Shown here in pieces: positions 22,299 through 31,651 of a DNA stretch of 64,000 nt (position 1 is the first letter of the stretch; each line of letters begins with the position of its first letter). The notes beneath the pieces are model-generated. The model ran no database searches. It was not told where the DNA came from and was given only the letters and a program-made list of their open reading frames with translations. Made by a program: the position numbers and the translations under genes. Source of the stretch: Acidobacteriota bacterium (GTDB lineage Bacteria; Acidobacteriota; Blastocatellia; Pyrinomonadales; Pyrinomonadaceae); NCBI GenBank assembly GCA_016715115.1, contig JADKBM010000016.1, positions 124,001-188,000 on the forward strand. The letters are read 5' to 3'.

Positions 22299-22471
22299 AT
22301 GATTTGACTTTCGCACGAACGAAACATCTTTTCAAATCGCTCGATTGCCGTTGCCCGAACCCGTAAACTATAATCAACGTTTTGATTTGGACCAACGGGA
22401 TTTTCAATTTCGGGAAGACTGTGCGGCATATCCAAAATCCAAAATCTAAAATCCAAAATCGCTACTCGGCT

Positions 22472-24115
22472 ATGTCAAATTCAATCACCGGCGCCGGCAT
22501 CATCGAAAACAACGACCAGGTTCAGGCGCGTCTTGAGCATCTTGGCGAGCTTAAGGAACTGGTCGGCAACGTCTATCCGAACAAGTTCGACCGGACTAGC
22601 ATTTCCGGACGAACGGACACGATCTCGGACATCATCGCGTTCGCGCCCGTCGCCGAGGTCGTCGGCGAGATCGGCGAGCATATCAAGACTCTGGCCGAAG
22701 GCGAACGTCCGCACGCCGAGATCAGGGACGCGCTCAACGAACGGCTGAAAGTATTCGGCAACGTTCGCGTCTCGGGCCGCCTGACGACAACGCCGCGGAC
22801 AATGGGCAAAGCCGCGTTCGTTCATCTCAGCGACGGCAAGAACCGCATCCAGATCTACGTCAGAAAGGACGACGCGGCAGGAGTGAGAAACGATTTTGGA
22901 TTTTCAGATTCCGATTCGAACAATCCCAATTCCCAAATCCCAAATCCCGAATCAATCTCCGGTTGGTCGATCTTCAAGCTCCTCGACGGCGGCGATTTTG
23001 TGGGTGTCGAGGGATTTCTGTTTCTGACTAACACGGGCGAATTGTCGATCCACGTCGAAAAACTCCAGTTCCTTTCGAAATCGCTTCTGCCGATGCCCGA
23101 CAAGCTGCACGGCATCGCCGACGCCGAGATCCGCCAGCGTCAGCGTTACGCCGATCTCATCGCTTCGAGCCTTCAGGTCGAACACGAAGGACTGACGACG
23201 CGTCAGGTTTTTGAGGTCCGCGCGAAGGTCATCTCGTCGATTCGCAGATTCCTGGAAGACGACGGCTATATCGAGGTCGAAACGCCGATGCTGACGCCGA
23301 AGGCGACGGGAGCAGCAGCGAAACCGTTCGTCACGCATCACAACGCGCTCGACATCACGCTCTTCGCGCGCATCGCGCCGGAACTTTATCTCAAACGCCT
23401 GACGGTCGGCGGCTTTGAGAAGGTTTACGAACTGAACCGCAATTTCCGAAACGAGGGCATCTCGTACAAGCATAATCCGGAATTCACGATGCTCGAATTC
23501 TATTGCGCCTATATGGATGTCAACGGAATGATGGATTTTTGCGAGACGTTGCTGCGGCAGTCGGTCGAGAAAGCGACCGGCGGGTTGGTCGCGAATTACG
23601 AGGGAAAAGAGATCGATTTCGGCAAGTTCGAGAGGATTTCGATGCACGACGCGGTCGGAAAGCACGCGCCCGGCGCCGAGATAACGGACAAGAATCTTGT
23701 GGCTCTTTTTGAAGAACACGTCGAGCCGAACCTCATTCAGCCGACGTTCATCATCGATTTCCCGAAATCGATCTCGCCGCTCTCTAAGGCGTCGCCCGAG
23801 AATCCGGCGATCGCCGAGCGTTTCGAGCTTTTCATAAACGGAATGGAGGTCGCGAACGGCTTCTCGGAGTTGAACGATCCGCAGGAACAGTACGAGCGGT
23901 TTCTAGACCAGATGAACCAAAGGGAAAAAGGCGACGACGAGGCAATGGTGCTCGACGAAGATTACATCCGCGCGCTCAGCTACGGTATGCCGCCCGCGGC
24001 CGGGATCGGCATCGGAATCGACCGTCTCGTGATGCTTTTGACGAACAAGCACTCGATCCGCGACGTCATCCTTTTCCCGCATCTTCGGCCGGAGCAACGG
24101 ATTTCGGATGTGTGA
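22472..24115 (+). CDS. lysS: Lysyl-tRNA synthetase, class II
   Basis: 547 residues from ATG 22472; the frame extends 30 codons upstream but that part is made of intergenic repeat words. There is an N-terminal OB-fold anticodon-binding domain (VRVSGRLTTTPRTMGKAAFVHLSDG), then the class II catalytic core with motif 2 (NRNFRNEGISYKHNPEFTMLEFYCAY) and motif 3 (GIGIGIDRLVMLLTN). It charges tRNA-Lys. A low-complexity insertion (FSDSDSNNPNSQIPNPESIS, DNA about 22890-22960) interrupts the OB domain and is made of the same words as the surrounding repeats. Confidence 0.95.
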   Translation: MSNSITGAGIIENNDQVQARLEHLGELKELVGNVYPNKFDRTSISGRTDTISDIIAFAPVAEVVGEIGEHIKTLAEGERPHAEIRDALNERLKVFGNVRVSGRLTTTPRTMGKAAFVHLSDGKNRIQIYVRKDDAAGVRNDFGFSDSDSNNPNSQIPNPESISGWSIFKLLDGGDFVGVEGFLFLTNTGELSIHVEKLQFLSKSLLPMPDKLHGIADAEIRQRQRYADLIASSLQVEHEGLTTRQVFEVRAKVISSIRRFLEDDGYIEVETPMLTPKATGAAAKPFVTHHNALDITLFARIAPELYLKRLTVGGFEKVYELNRNFRNEGISYKHNPEFTMLEFYCAYMDVNGMMDFCETLLRQSVEKATGGLVANYEGKEIDFGKFERISMHDAVGKHAPGAEITDKNLVALFEEHVEPNLIQPTFIIDFPKSISPLSKASPENPAIAERFELFINGMEVANGFSELNDPQEQYERFLDQMNQREKGDDEAMVLDEDYIRALSYGMPPAAGIGIGIDRLVMLLTNKHSIRDVILFPHLRPEQRISDV

Positions 24116-24205
24116 TTTGGGATTTCGGATTTAGGGATCTGAATGTGGAATCTGTGGATTCTGGAATATCTAAAAGCCCCAATCACACATCCGAAATCCG
24201 AAATC
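24116..24205. repeat. GATTTGGG/GGAATATC repeat block after lysS
   Basis: Degenerate 7-10 base words with a central inverted symmetry (tttcggatttagg ... cacatccgaaatccgaaatc) separate the convergent lysS and the following minus-strand gene. The symmetry could let the transcript fold as a bidirectional terminator. Confidence 0.55.
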
Positions 24206-24208
24206 AGC

Positions 24209-24877
24209 TCATTCCGTGCAATCGGAAAATTCTTTTTCCTCGCAGGCGAAGAGTTCCGGCACGATCTCGCGGGTTTGCTTGCGGACGTTGCGCCAGACGA
24301 CCGAATTCACGTATGTCTCTTTCGTCCAACCGAGACGTTTCCTGTTCTTCCAGACGAATTTGTAGGCTTCGGGTTCGTCGGCGCCCTTCAGATGCTGGGC
24401 CTCGTGCAGAAGTATCGCGGCGCGCTCGGTGTCGTCGACCGGCACGTTGAAAAAATCTGGATAGATCGTCAGGATCTCGAACGGAAAGTTCGTCGCGGCG
24501 TAGGCATTTTCCTTTTCGACCGACGCATTCAGCCAGTTGTCTGTGCCGCGGTATGCGCTAAAGTACCGCAGAAGAGTGACTTCGCTCGAAAAACCCTTTT
24601 CATCGAGAATATCGATCGCTCGACCGACCGTCTTTTTCTGGTCGTATTCGAGGCGCTCGGCCGATCCGATGAGCGAAAGATAGAAGCCGAAGAGCGTGAA
24701 CGCGATAGCGAAAACGCAGACGGAGGCTCGCCGCACGAGAACCGCGCCGAACGAACGTTCCCGGTTGCGTGCCGGCACCGCGAAACTCGAAACTTCGCGC
24801 AGGCTGCGCTGACAGCGCAGACATTCAGCGGCCGTCGCGAAGTTGACGAGATTACAGTCTGGACATTTCTTTTTCAT
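24209..24877 (-). CDS. Zinc-ribbon, membrane-anchored HExxH protein
   Basis: 222 residues. An N-terminal zinc ribbon (C5-P-D-C8 ... C19-L-R-C22) is followed by one transmembrane helix at about 50-72 (VCVFAIAFTLFGFYLSLI). An extracytoplasmic region then contains ILLHEAQHLKGADEPEAY, an HExxH motif (H158, E159, H162) with nearby acidic residues that could be the third zinc ligand. This suggests a small metallopeptidase of unassigned family. No named family was recognised. It is convergent with lysS and divergent from the SurA-like gene. Confidence 0.65.
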   Translation of the reverse strand: MKKKCPDCNLVNFATAAECLRCQRSLREVSSFAVPARNRERSFGAVLVRRASVCVFAIAFTLFGFYLSLIGSAERLEYDQKKTVGRAIDILDEKGFSSEVTLLRYFSAYRGTDNWLNASVEKENAYAATNFPFEILTIYPDFFNVPVDDTERAAILLHEAQHLKGADEPEAYKFVWKNRKRLGWTKETYVNSVVWRNVRKQTREIVPELFACEEKEFSDCTE

Positions 24878-25052
24878 CGGAGTCGGGATCGGAGCGCGCG
24901 CGGGAGTCGCCTAATTATTAAAAACATTCAATTCAAGAACGTTCCAGTTTTTTTGCGTCGCCGATAAACGCCGGTCGCGGATGCCGCATCAAACCCTTCA
25001 GTTTGCATATTACAGGCAATAAATTTAAGATTTTCAGTTGAGTCAATAATCA

Positions 25053-26123
25053 ATGAACAGTATGAAACGAATCAGCTCGGCAATAATCACTATCTTATTC
25101 CTTTTCGCGTTCAACGCGCTCGGGCAGGAAACCGAACTAAAGGTGGTCGACGAAGTCGTCGCCCAGGTCAACGACGGTGTCATCACGCTCTCGCGCGTCA
25201 AGCGTGAAATGAAGTTTCGCGTCGATGCGATGGTCGAACAAGGCAAGACACGCGACGCTGCGACTGCCGAGATCAAAGGCAAGGAAGGCGAGGTGATTGC
25301 GAAGATCATCGAAGAAGAGCTCTTGATGCAAAAGGGCAAGGAGATCGGGGTTGAATCGGACGTCGATTCCGAGGTCAACCGGCGGTTTCTCGACATTATG
25401 AAACAGCAAAATCTGAAGACCATCGAGGCGCTGTACAAAGAAATGGAGAAACAGGGTCTTGACCCGCAGGAAGTCAAGGAGAGTTGGCGGCGGCAGTTCA
25501 CGATCGACTTCGTCGTCAACCGCGAGGTTTACGGAAAGACGCTTTGGGGCTGGACCGGAAAAGAGGTCAAAGCATACTTCGAAAAGAACAAGGAACGTTT
25601 TCTTAAACCCGAGGTCGTGACGCTTTCCGAGATCTTCCTGAGCTTCGCCGGCCGCGACGAGGCTGCGGTTCGCGAGCGGGCGAAACAGATCGTCGCCGAT
25701 CTCCGCAAAGGCGGCGACTTTCCCAAGACCGCGGCCGATAATTCGGATCGTCCGGATGTCAAGGAAACGAACGGCGCGGTCGGTTCGATTCCGATTCCGG
25801 AACTCAAGCGCATTTGCGAAAAATGTCTCGGACCGATCGGAGCAACCGCGAAGGGCGGCGTCACCGACCCGATCGAGCTCGTCGAAGGAATCGAGATCTT
25901 CCGCGTCGACGATCGAAAGGAAGCGAGCAAGGAGTCCTTTTTCGACGAACCCGAAGTTCGGCGCGCGATGACGACCGAGGTCTTTGACGCCAAACGCAAG
26001 GAATATATGACCGACCTCCGCCAGGAATCCTACATCAAGATCAACGACAACTATCGCCCGATCGTTACGCCGTACTTTTTGAATCAGAGCGCGGCGACCG
26101 AGGAAAAGAAGCCAGCCAAATAG
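25053..26123 (+). CDS. SurA-like periplasmic chaperone/peptidyl-prolyl isomerase
   Basis: 356 residues. A signal peptide (MKRISSAIITILFLFAFNALGQ) leads into a SurA N-terminal domain (VVDEVVAQVNDGVITLSRVKRE, IIEEELLMQKGKEIGV). A single parvulin-type PPIC domain follows at about 190-295 (VVTLSEIFLSFAGRDE, GGDFPKTAADNSDRP, GAVGSIPIPELKR, GVTDPIELVEGIEIFRVDDR). It probably assists folding of outer-membrane proteins such as the DUF5916 barrels. E. coli SurA has two PPIase domains; here there is one. DUF2203 follows closely and may be co-transcribed. Confidence 0.82.
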   Translation: MNSMKRISSAIITILFLFAFNALGQETELKVVDEVVAQVNDGVITLSRVKREMKFRVDAMVEQGKTRDAATAEIKGKEGEVIAKIIEEELLMQKGKEIGVESDVDSEVNRRFLDIMKQQNLKTIEALYKEMEKQGLDPQEVKESWRRQFTIDFVVNREVYGKTLWGWTGKEVKAYFEKNKERFLKPEVVTLSEIFLSFAGRDEAAVRERAKQIVADLRKGGDFPKTAADNSDRPDVKETNGAVGSIPIPELKRICEKCLGPIGATAKGGVTDPIELVEGIEIFRVDDRKEASKESFFDEPEVRRAMTTEVFDAKRKEYMTDLRQESYIKINDNYRPIVTPYFLNQSAATEEKKPAK

Positions 26124-26135
26124 ACATTGACCTAA

Positions 26136-26516
26136 ATGAAGCTTTTTACGATCGAAGAAGCTAACGAGCTGATCCCGATGTTGCGCCCGAAACTCGAACA
26201 GATTCGGGCGCAATACTTGTCTCTTGCGGTTTATCGCGACAATGCCAAGCTTGCGGCGGCGGCGGCCAACGATTCGGGCGGCGGCGGAATGGCGGGCGGT
26301 ACGGCATACGTCAACCGGCTGTACGAAGTCGGACGCATTGCGACCGAACTGCACGAAACCGGCATCCAGCTCAAAGACTATTCGCGCGGCCTGATCGACT
26401 TTCCTAGTCTGAAGGAAGGCCGCGTCGTGCTTCTCTGTTGGCAGCTCGACGATGCCGACGAACTCGAATGGTGGCACGAACTCGAAGGCGGCTTCGCCGG
26501 AAGGCAGCCGCTTTGA
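26136..26516 (+). CDS. DUF2203 family protein
   Basis: 126 residues. The family pattern is visible: start FTIEEANELIPMLRPKLEQI, a variable glycine-rich middle, then ELHETGIQLKDYSRGLIDFPSLKEGRVVLLCWQLDDADELEWWHELEGGFAGRQPL. The protein is small and soluble, of unknown biochemical role. It starts 13 bp after the SurA-like gene. Its stop codon abuts a long intergenic repeat array. Confidence 0.85.
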   Translation: MKLFTIEEANELIPMLRPKLEQIRAQYLSLAVYRDNAKLAAAAANDSGGGGMAGGTAYVNRLYEVGRIATELHETGIQLKDYSRGLIDFPSLKEGRVVLLCWQLDDADELEWWHELEGGFAGRQPL

Positions 26517-26697
26517 GATTTTGGATTTTGGATTTTGGATTCTTGGAATCTGGAATGTGGAATTTGGAATGTGGAATTTGGATTTTGAATTCTTGGAATC
26601 TGGAATGTGGAATTTGGAATCTGGAATTTGGAATTTGGAATTTGGAATTTGGAATTTGGAATTTGGAATTTGGAATTTGGAATTTGGAATTCCTGGA
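26516..26697. repeat. Tandem array of a GGAATTTGGAAT-type word
   Basis: About 180 bp made of near-identical 10-base words (tttggatttt changing into ggaatttggaat and ggaatgtggaat). The last eight or so copies, around 26624-26690, are almost perfect. It is the longest such array in the window and starts at the DUF2203 stop. Confidence 0.9.
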
Positions 26698-26943
26698 AGT
26701 TTGTTTCGAGTTCGAACCGCTCTCACAGCTCAAAGCCCAAAGCTCACGGCTCGAATCTCCTGCGGCATTACGATACAAATTGATCAATCCGTATCCTAAC
26801 GATACATCTGTGGCCGCCAATAGCGACGCCTTCAAGACCCACCGGCTGCAACTCATAAACAAAAGTTGATGGGATCATTCGCATCGATAATGAACAACTT
26901 CAAAACAAATCCCTCCAAGTTTAACTTTTGCTTAACTTTACTG

Positions 26944-26971
26944 TTGACGACTTAAAGTAAAGTCTGATAAC
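26944..26971 (+). promoter_or_regulatory. Putative sigma-70 promoter for the zinc-ribbon RDD gene
   Basis: TTGACG at 26944-26949 and GATAAC at 26966-26971 are separated by 16 bases, about 85 bp before the ATG at 27055. The surrounding 26.88-27.05 kb is AT-rich and without genes. This is a prediction from consensus resemblance only. Confidence 0.4.
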
Positions 26972-27054
26972 ATCGCCTCTGTTTTTGATCATATCGTAAG
27001 GTTCTCTGATCCATCAGACAGCAATTCCAGTTTTTTCAAGTTTTTTGCACACCT

Positions 27055-28425
27055 ATGAATTGTCCCGTTTGTAATCGAATTCTTGCATCAACTTTATCGA
27101 TTTGCCCAAGTTGCGGTGCGATGATGAACGATTCCGTTCGTGAGGAACTGACCGAAAAGATTTCCCCCATCGCGAGAAACAGTATGAACGCTCCCCAACG
27201 CGAACCGATAATGCCGCCGGCCCCGCTGAAGTTCGTCGCCGCGCCGCCCGCGCCTGTGGTGGAGCCGACGCCCGCGCCGACGCCGGCCACTCCGCCGTTG
27301 AAGTTTGATACGGCCGAGATCACGGCGAAGCCGACAAGTCCGACGCTTGTCGATTTTCAGAACAAAAACGCCGCGCTTCCCGATTGGAGGCTCGAACTGC
27401 AGAACGCCGTTCGAAAGCGCCGCGACGCTTCACTTCCGGCGCCGGCCGCCGAACCCGTTCCGGCCGTTTCGCAAACGGTGCTGTCGACCAACGGCTCGGC
27501 CGCGGTCAAGGCTGAGGTCGTAGCGTACAGCGAACCCGCCGTCGCGCCCGTGAACGGCAAGCTCGAAGGCGCGCTGAAGCGCATCGAAGAATCGAGACGA
27601 AGATTTCTTGCCGAGGAAACGGCCGCTCAGCCGGCCAAAGCCGAAATCCCGGCGGCCGCGTTGGCGGCATCCGCTCCGGTTCCGGCGAAACATTATCCTT
27701 TTTATATCGCGACCAAAAACGCGTCCGTTCTGCCGAAGCCGCCGGAGATAATGCCGCCGGCGACGCTCGCCCCGCGTCCGTCGATCGAGGATCTGCCGAT
27801 CATCGAAAAGAAGGATCTCGACACCAACAAGCTCAAACCGCTGCCGAATTCGTCGATCATTTCAAGCAGCCTTGAAAGATCGGCCGCGGACGAACTGCCG
27901 GAGATCGAACGGACCGACGCCCCGATGATCTCGATCTCGCGGGCGACCGACGATTTCGACGACGAAGACGATTACGAATTCGAATCGTCCGAGTCGGAAC
28001 TCGAAGAGGACGAGGATCTCGCGCCGCTCGGAACGCGTTTCAACGCCGCCGCGCTCGATCTGATCATCGGCGCCGGGTCGAGCCTGATCCTGCTCGCGCC
28101 GCTGATGCTTTCGGGCGGAAACTGGTTCAGCCTCGCCGGACTGCTGGCGTTCGCCGTGACGTGTTCGATCGTGATGTTCATCTATTTAACGACGGCGGTC
28201 GGCTTTTTCGGCCAGACGCTCGGGATGAAGCTGTTTCAGCTCGAAGTGCTCGATATCGAAGAAGAAGAGTATCCGTCGCTCCATCAGGCGGCGGTCAACA
28301 CTTCCGTTTACCTCGTGTCGCTCGCGTTCGGCGGGCTCGGACTGATCCCGGTGCTGTTCAACGACGAGAAGCGCGCCGCGCACGATCTGCTTTCGGGCAC
28401 GATCGTCGTCCGCGAGGAATACTAG
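27055..28425 (+). CDS. Zinc-ribbon protein with proline/alanine-rich linker and RDD membrane domain
   Basis: 456 residues. A rubredoxin-like zinc knuckle (C3-P-V-C6 ... C18-P-S-C21) opens the protein. A long disordered linker rich in Pro, Ala and acidic residues follows (about 40-320, including DDFDDEDDYEFESSESELEEDED). A C-terminal RDD domain with three or more helices ends it (LGTRFNAAALDLIIGAGSSLILLAPL; GQTLGMKLFQLEVLD; HDLLSGTIVV). RDD proteins are integral membrane proteins with proposed transport roles; function here is unknown. Confidence 0.8.
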   Translation: MNCPVCNRILASTLSICPSCGAMMNDSVREELTEKISPIARNSMNAPQREPIMPPAPLKFVAAPPAPVVEPTPAPTPATPPLKFDTAEITAKPTSPTLVDFQNKNAALPDWRLELQNAVRKRRDASLPAPAAEPVPAVSQTVLSTNGSAAVKAEVVAYSEPAVAPVNGKLEGALKRIEESRRRFLAEETAAQPAKAEIPAAALAASAPVPAKHYPFYIATKNASVLPKPPEIMPPATLAPRPSIEDLPIIEKKDLDTNKLKPLPNSSIISSSLERSAADELPEIERTDAPMISISRATDDFDDEDDYEFESSESELEEDEDLAPLGTRFNAAALDLIIGAGSSLILLAPLMLSGGNWFSLAGLLAFAVTCSIVMFIYLTTAVGFFGQTLGMKLFQLEVLDIEEEEYPSLHQAAVNTSVYLVSLAFGGLGLIPVLFNDEKRAAHDLLSGTIVVREEY

Positions 28426-28449
28426 GCGGATACCGTTTTACGGAACGGG

Positions 28450-28535
28450 TCTTGGATTTGGGATTTTAGATTTTAGATTTTGGATTTCTGACTTAATCCG
28501 GGATCGAAGATCGAAGGTCCAAGATCCGGGATCCG
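28450..28535. repeat. GATTTTAG/GGATCC-word repeat block
   Basis: Short intergenic repeat of the same family as the other blocks (ggattttagattttagattt, then gatcgaagatcgaaggtcc) between the RDD gene and the NFACT gene. Confidence 0.6.
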
Positions 28536-28546
28536 TTCTTTTTTTA

Positions 28547-29971
28547 ATGAACAACCCGACGCTCGAACTCATTTGCGAAGAATTGGCCGCAACGCTTGTC
28601 GGGCGGAGAGTCGGACGCATCTTTCAGCTTTCGAAGCTCGGTTTCGCCATCGATTTTCGCGACGGTTCGCGGTTTCTGTTCGTCAGCGCCGACCCGAACG
28701 CACCGCGCCTCTTCCTCGTCAACCGCCGCCTTCGAGACATCGAAAAGCAGTCGCTGCAGCAATTGGCGTTCGCGCAATTTCTCAAAAAACGAATCTCCGG
28801 CGCGAATGTCGTCGCCGTCGAAAAGCTCGAAGGCGAACGCGTCGTCAAGATCCGGCTGCGCGCCCAGACGGAGTTGGGCGAAACAGCGCCGTTCACGCTC
28901 GTCGTCCAGCTTACCGGCCGATCGTCGAACCTGTTCCTGCTTGACGGGTTGGACCGTATTCTCGACCGCCTCCGCGACACGTACGGCGACGGCCAGGAGA
29001 TCGCGACCGTTTACGCGCCGCCGGAACGAGCTGCCGCGGTCGAACGGACCGAATCGGCGTTGAACACCGAAGGATTCGGATCGATCTCCGAAGCGCTCGA
29101 CGCGCATTATCTTGCCGCCGGCGAAGAGGCGGAATTCAAACGGCTCGCCGGAGCGGCGCGCGCGAAACTTAAACAGGCCGCGGCGAAGTGCGAAAAGCTC
29201 GCCGCGAAACTCCGCGCGGATCTTGCTGCGCACGGCGATCCGGCGATCTGGAAACGATCCGGAGATCTGATCCTTGCGAATCTCTCTGACGCCGCCGTTG
29301 TTGACGGTCGCGTTCTCGTGGTGGACTATTTCGACGATGCGACGCCGGTCGTCGAGATCGAGATCGACGAAAACGACGAACTGACCGTCGCCGCGGAAAG
29401 GTTTTTCAAGCGTTATTCGAAGGCGCGAAACGCGCGAGAGGAACTAAACCGGCGACTTTCGGAACTGGAATCGACGGCCGCGTCGCTACAGGCGCAAAAA
29501 GCGGAGATCGAGGAGCGGATCGAAGACCGCGACGTCGATTATCTCGCGGAGTTTCTCGGCGACGGGAAGATCAAGACCGGTCAGAACCGAACTTCGGCAA
29601 GCGATCCGCCGGCGGGCACGCGCCGTTTCATCTCGCCGGACGGATTCGAGATCCTCGTCGGAAAAGGCGCGAAGGACAACGATCAACTGACGTTCCGCGT
29701 CGCGCGTTCGTCAGACCTATGGCTCCACGCGGCCGACTATCCGGGTTCGCACGTCATCGTCCGCAACCCTTCACGCGGCGAGATCCCACCGGCGACGGTT
29801 CTCGAAGCGGCCAAGCTCGCCGCCTTCTACTCGCAGGCGCGCGAACACCCGAAAGCCGCCGTCCATTACACGCTCCGCAAAAACGTACACAAGCCCCGCG
29901 GCGGCGTCCCCGGACTTGTCAGCCTGACGAATTTCAAGACGATCCTGGTCAAGCCGGAGATCCGGGTTTAG
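28547..29971 (+). CDS. NFACT/RqcH-family ribosome quality-control protein
   Basis: 474 residues. An N-terminal NFACT-N domain (IFQLSKLGFAIDFRDGSRFLFVSADPNAPRLFLV, quoted in parts: LGFAIDFRDGSRFLF and SADPNAPRLFL) is followed by a helical region with a coiled coil at about 285-330 (ARNAREELNRRLSELESTAA). The C-terminal NFACT-R domain is FEILVGKGAKDNDQLTFRVA, DLWLHAADYPGSHVIVRN and KNVHKPRGGVPGLVSL. RqcH binds obstructed large ribosomal subunits and recruits tRNA-Ala to add alanine tails. It is about 100 residues shorter than Bacillus RqcH. The assignment to family is firm; the activity is inferred. Confidence 0.85.
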   Translation: MNNPTLELICEELAATLVGRRVGRIFQLSKLGFAIDFRDGSRFLFVSADPNAPRLFLVNRRLRDIEKQSLQQLAFAQFLKKRISGANVVAVEKLEGERVVKIRLRAQTELGETAPFTLVVQLTGRSSNLFLLDGLDRILDRLRDTYGDGQEIATVYAPPERAAAVERTESALNTEGFGSISEALDAHYLAAGEEAEFKRLAGAARAKLKQAAAKCEKLAAKLRADLAAHGDPAIWKRSGDLILANLSDAAVVDGRVLVVDYFDDATPVVEIEIDENDELTVAAERFFKRYSKARNAREELNRRLSELESTAASLQAQKAEIEERIEDRDVDYLAEFLGDGKIKTGQNRTSASDPPAGTRRFISPDGFEILVGKGAKDNDQLTFRVARSSDLWLHAADYPGSHVIVRNPSRGEIPPATVLEAAKLAAFYSQAREHPKAAVHYTLRKNVHKPRGGVPGLVSLTNFKTILVKPEIRV

Positions 29972-30155
29972 TCCATATCAGGCGACGGGCAGACCTCCAC
30001 ATTCGCCCGTGTCGCCGATCCCGCCGTTCAAGGATCGACAGCAAAGGCGTTCTATCGGTTAAGGTTCGCTGGATCGAGCGTCGACCCAGACGGATCAGGG
30101 CTGCACACGCATTTCCTGCGAAACACTCCGCCGTTGCAAGGATCGCACCGGCGCG

Positions 30156-30896
30156 TTAGAAGTTCCGACCGAGATCACGGGCCCGTTCGAGGTAGCCGCG
30201 CCGCGTTTCATCGTCGGCGCCGTGAACTGCGTAAAACAGAACGTGTTCAACCTGCTTGATCCCCGGATAGTTCAACGTGTACTCATCGATGACCTTGCAC
30301 ATCGCGTCGCGGAGCCCGGTGTCGTATGAACGCTCATCCCAGATCGTCGTCTGCATAATCAGCGCCTTCTTATGCGTCAGCAGCCCCCGACGGCCGTTGA
30401 TATCGCCGCGCCAGGCCTCCTCGGTCAGGTCGTAGGCGAAGCCGGGCGTCCAGACGCGATCGAACCACCCTTTCAAAATGACCGGAAAGCTCAAGAAATG
30501 GACGGGCGCAATGAACGCCAGCGACTCGGCGCGCGCCACTATCCGCTGCTGTTCGAGCACATCCTGCGGCTGAAAACGCTCCCGCAGGAGGCGTATGATG
30601 CCGCGATCGTCGCGCTTCCCGAGCATACGCTTCATCAGGAATCGTCGAAGTGGTCCGCCCGCGCCCTCGATCACGGACTCCCGCACGCGCATTCGTTCGA
30701 GCAAGTCGTCCGGGACGCTTTCCGTAAGCCAGCTCGGCGTGTCGCGCGGACGGTGCACCGGATCAAAGCCGATCGCATACAGATCGACGACCTCGCTTGA
30801 GTGCCCGGCCTCGCGCAAGCCTGCCGTGAACTGATCCAAAATAGCGTGACAGAACGATTTCGGGTTCGAATTCGCATAGATAGTCAGCACGTTCAT
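30156..30896 (-). CDS. Flavodoxin-fold NAD(P)H:quinone oxidoreductase
   Basis: 246 residues. The Flavodoxin_2 pattern is visible: the phosphate-binding loop in TIYANSNPKSFCHAIL, VVDLYAIGFDPV, then the central FIAPVHFLSFPVILKGWFDRVWTPGFAYDL that contacts FMN and substrate. Members such as NQO1, MdaB and KefF reduce quinones by two electrons. It is a single gene facing away from the NFACT gene. The roughly 290 bp on its 5-prime side contain no other gene. Confidence 0.82.
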   Translation of the reverse strand: MNVLTIYANSNPKSFCHAILDQFTAGLREAGHSSEVVDLYAIGFDPVHRPRDTPSWLTESVPDDLLERMRVRESVIEGAGGPLRRFLMKRMLGKRDDRGIIRLLRERFQPQDVLEQQRIVARAESLAFIAPVHFLSFPVILKGWFDRVWTPGFAYDLTEEAWRGDINGRRGLLTHKKALIMQTTIWDERSYDTGLRDAMCKVIDEYTLNYPGIKQVEHVLFYAVHGADDETRRGYLERARDLGRNF

Positions 30897-31186
30897 ATAA
30901 GACCTCCCGACTGAGCGGAGTGGAACAAGTTTCTGTCGGCAAAACGCGCGACTGTACCCGCCTAACGGTTGTGAGGACGCGGAACGAAACCGTCGCGCCG
31001 CAAGTCACGGGAACTTTTTCATAACTCTACTGTCTTGATTGTAACAAGAATTGATACTGCATTCGAGGTCAACCTCGCGCGGAGTTCACTGTCTTTCTCA
31101 GGATCTTGATGCAAATCGAGAAGGCCGCCGTCTTCCCCGTAAGACGTGCGGCCCTCTGTGGGACTTGCCCCAGAATCAAAATGCCC

Positions 31187-31624
31187 CTAAGCCAAGATTT
31201 CCGTCAGCCTTCCGAGGAAATGTTTCTCCACCTGGCTGATGCCATGATCGACATCCATCAGCGAGCGGTCGCCTGCGGAAGAGGCCACCTTGTGGCAGCG
31301 ATCCAGCATTTTGCGCTTGAGCGCAGTTCGCTCCTTTACCGTGAGGTTGTCGAGCGAAATGTTTATGAGGTCGAGACAATGGTCGAAATACTGAAGGCTC
31401 GGCTGATAGCTGAGCCATTCGTCGATCACAACATTGAATCGATGGCGTTCATCGATGCCGTCCTCGCGCGCCGCTTCAAAGATCAGCTGCTTTTCGCGCG
31501 GCGAAACCGCGCCGCAAACCCACGCCGTTTGGATCAGCGGGGTAAGGAAGAGGAGGCTTGCCTCCTCTTCTGCCAATTCGCCTCCGGCATCTATGTCTCT
31601 GAATAATTCCGTTTTCCTTTTCAT
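31187..31624 (-). CDS. TerB-family protein
   Basis: 145 residues, all helical. It resembles TerB/TerB-like domains: EEEASLLFLTPLIQTAWVCGAVSPREKQLIFEAARE (quoted in parts: LTPLIQTAWVCGAVSPREK) with the acidic pattern at both ends, and a C-terminal MLDRCHKVASSAGD. TerB proteins are associated with tellurite resistance and general membrane-linked stress systems. It lies 27 bp downstream of the terC-like gene on the same strand, forming a two-gene operon. Confidence 0.72.
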   Translation of the reverse strand: MKRKTELFRDIDAGGELAEEEASLLFLTPLIQTAWVCGAVSPREKQLIFEAAREDGIDERHRFNVVIDEWLSYQPSLQYFDHCLDLINISLDNLTVKERTALKRKMLDRCHKVASSAGDRSLMDVDHGISQVEKHFLGRLTEILA

Positions 31625-31651
31625 ATCATCTGCTCCTTGTGTCTATCGAAG

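Noticed and set aside
25137..26726. 529-codon minus-strand frame opposite the SurA-like and DUF2203 genes
   Set aside because: Its N-terminal part translates the intergenic repeat array (IPNSKFQIPNSK) and the rest is antisense to two good genes.
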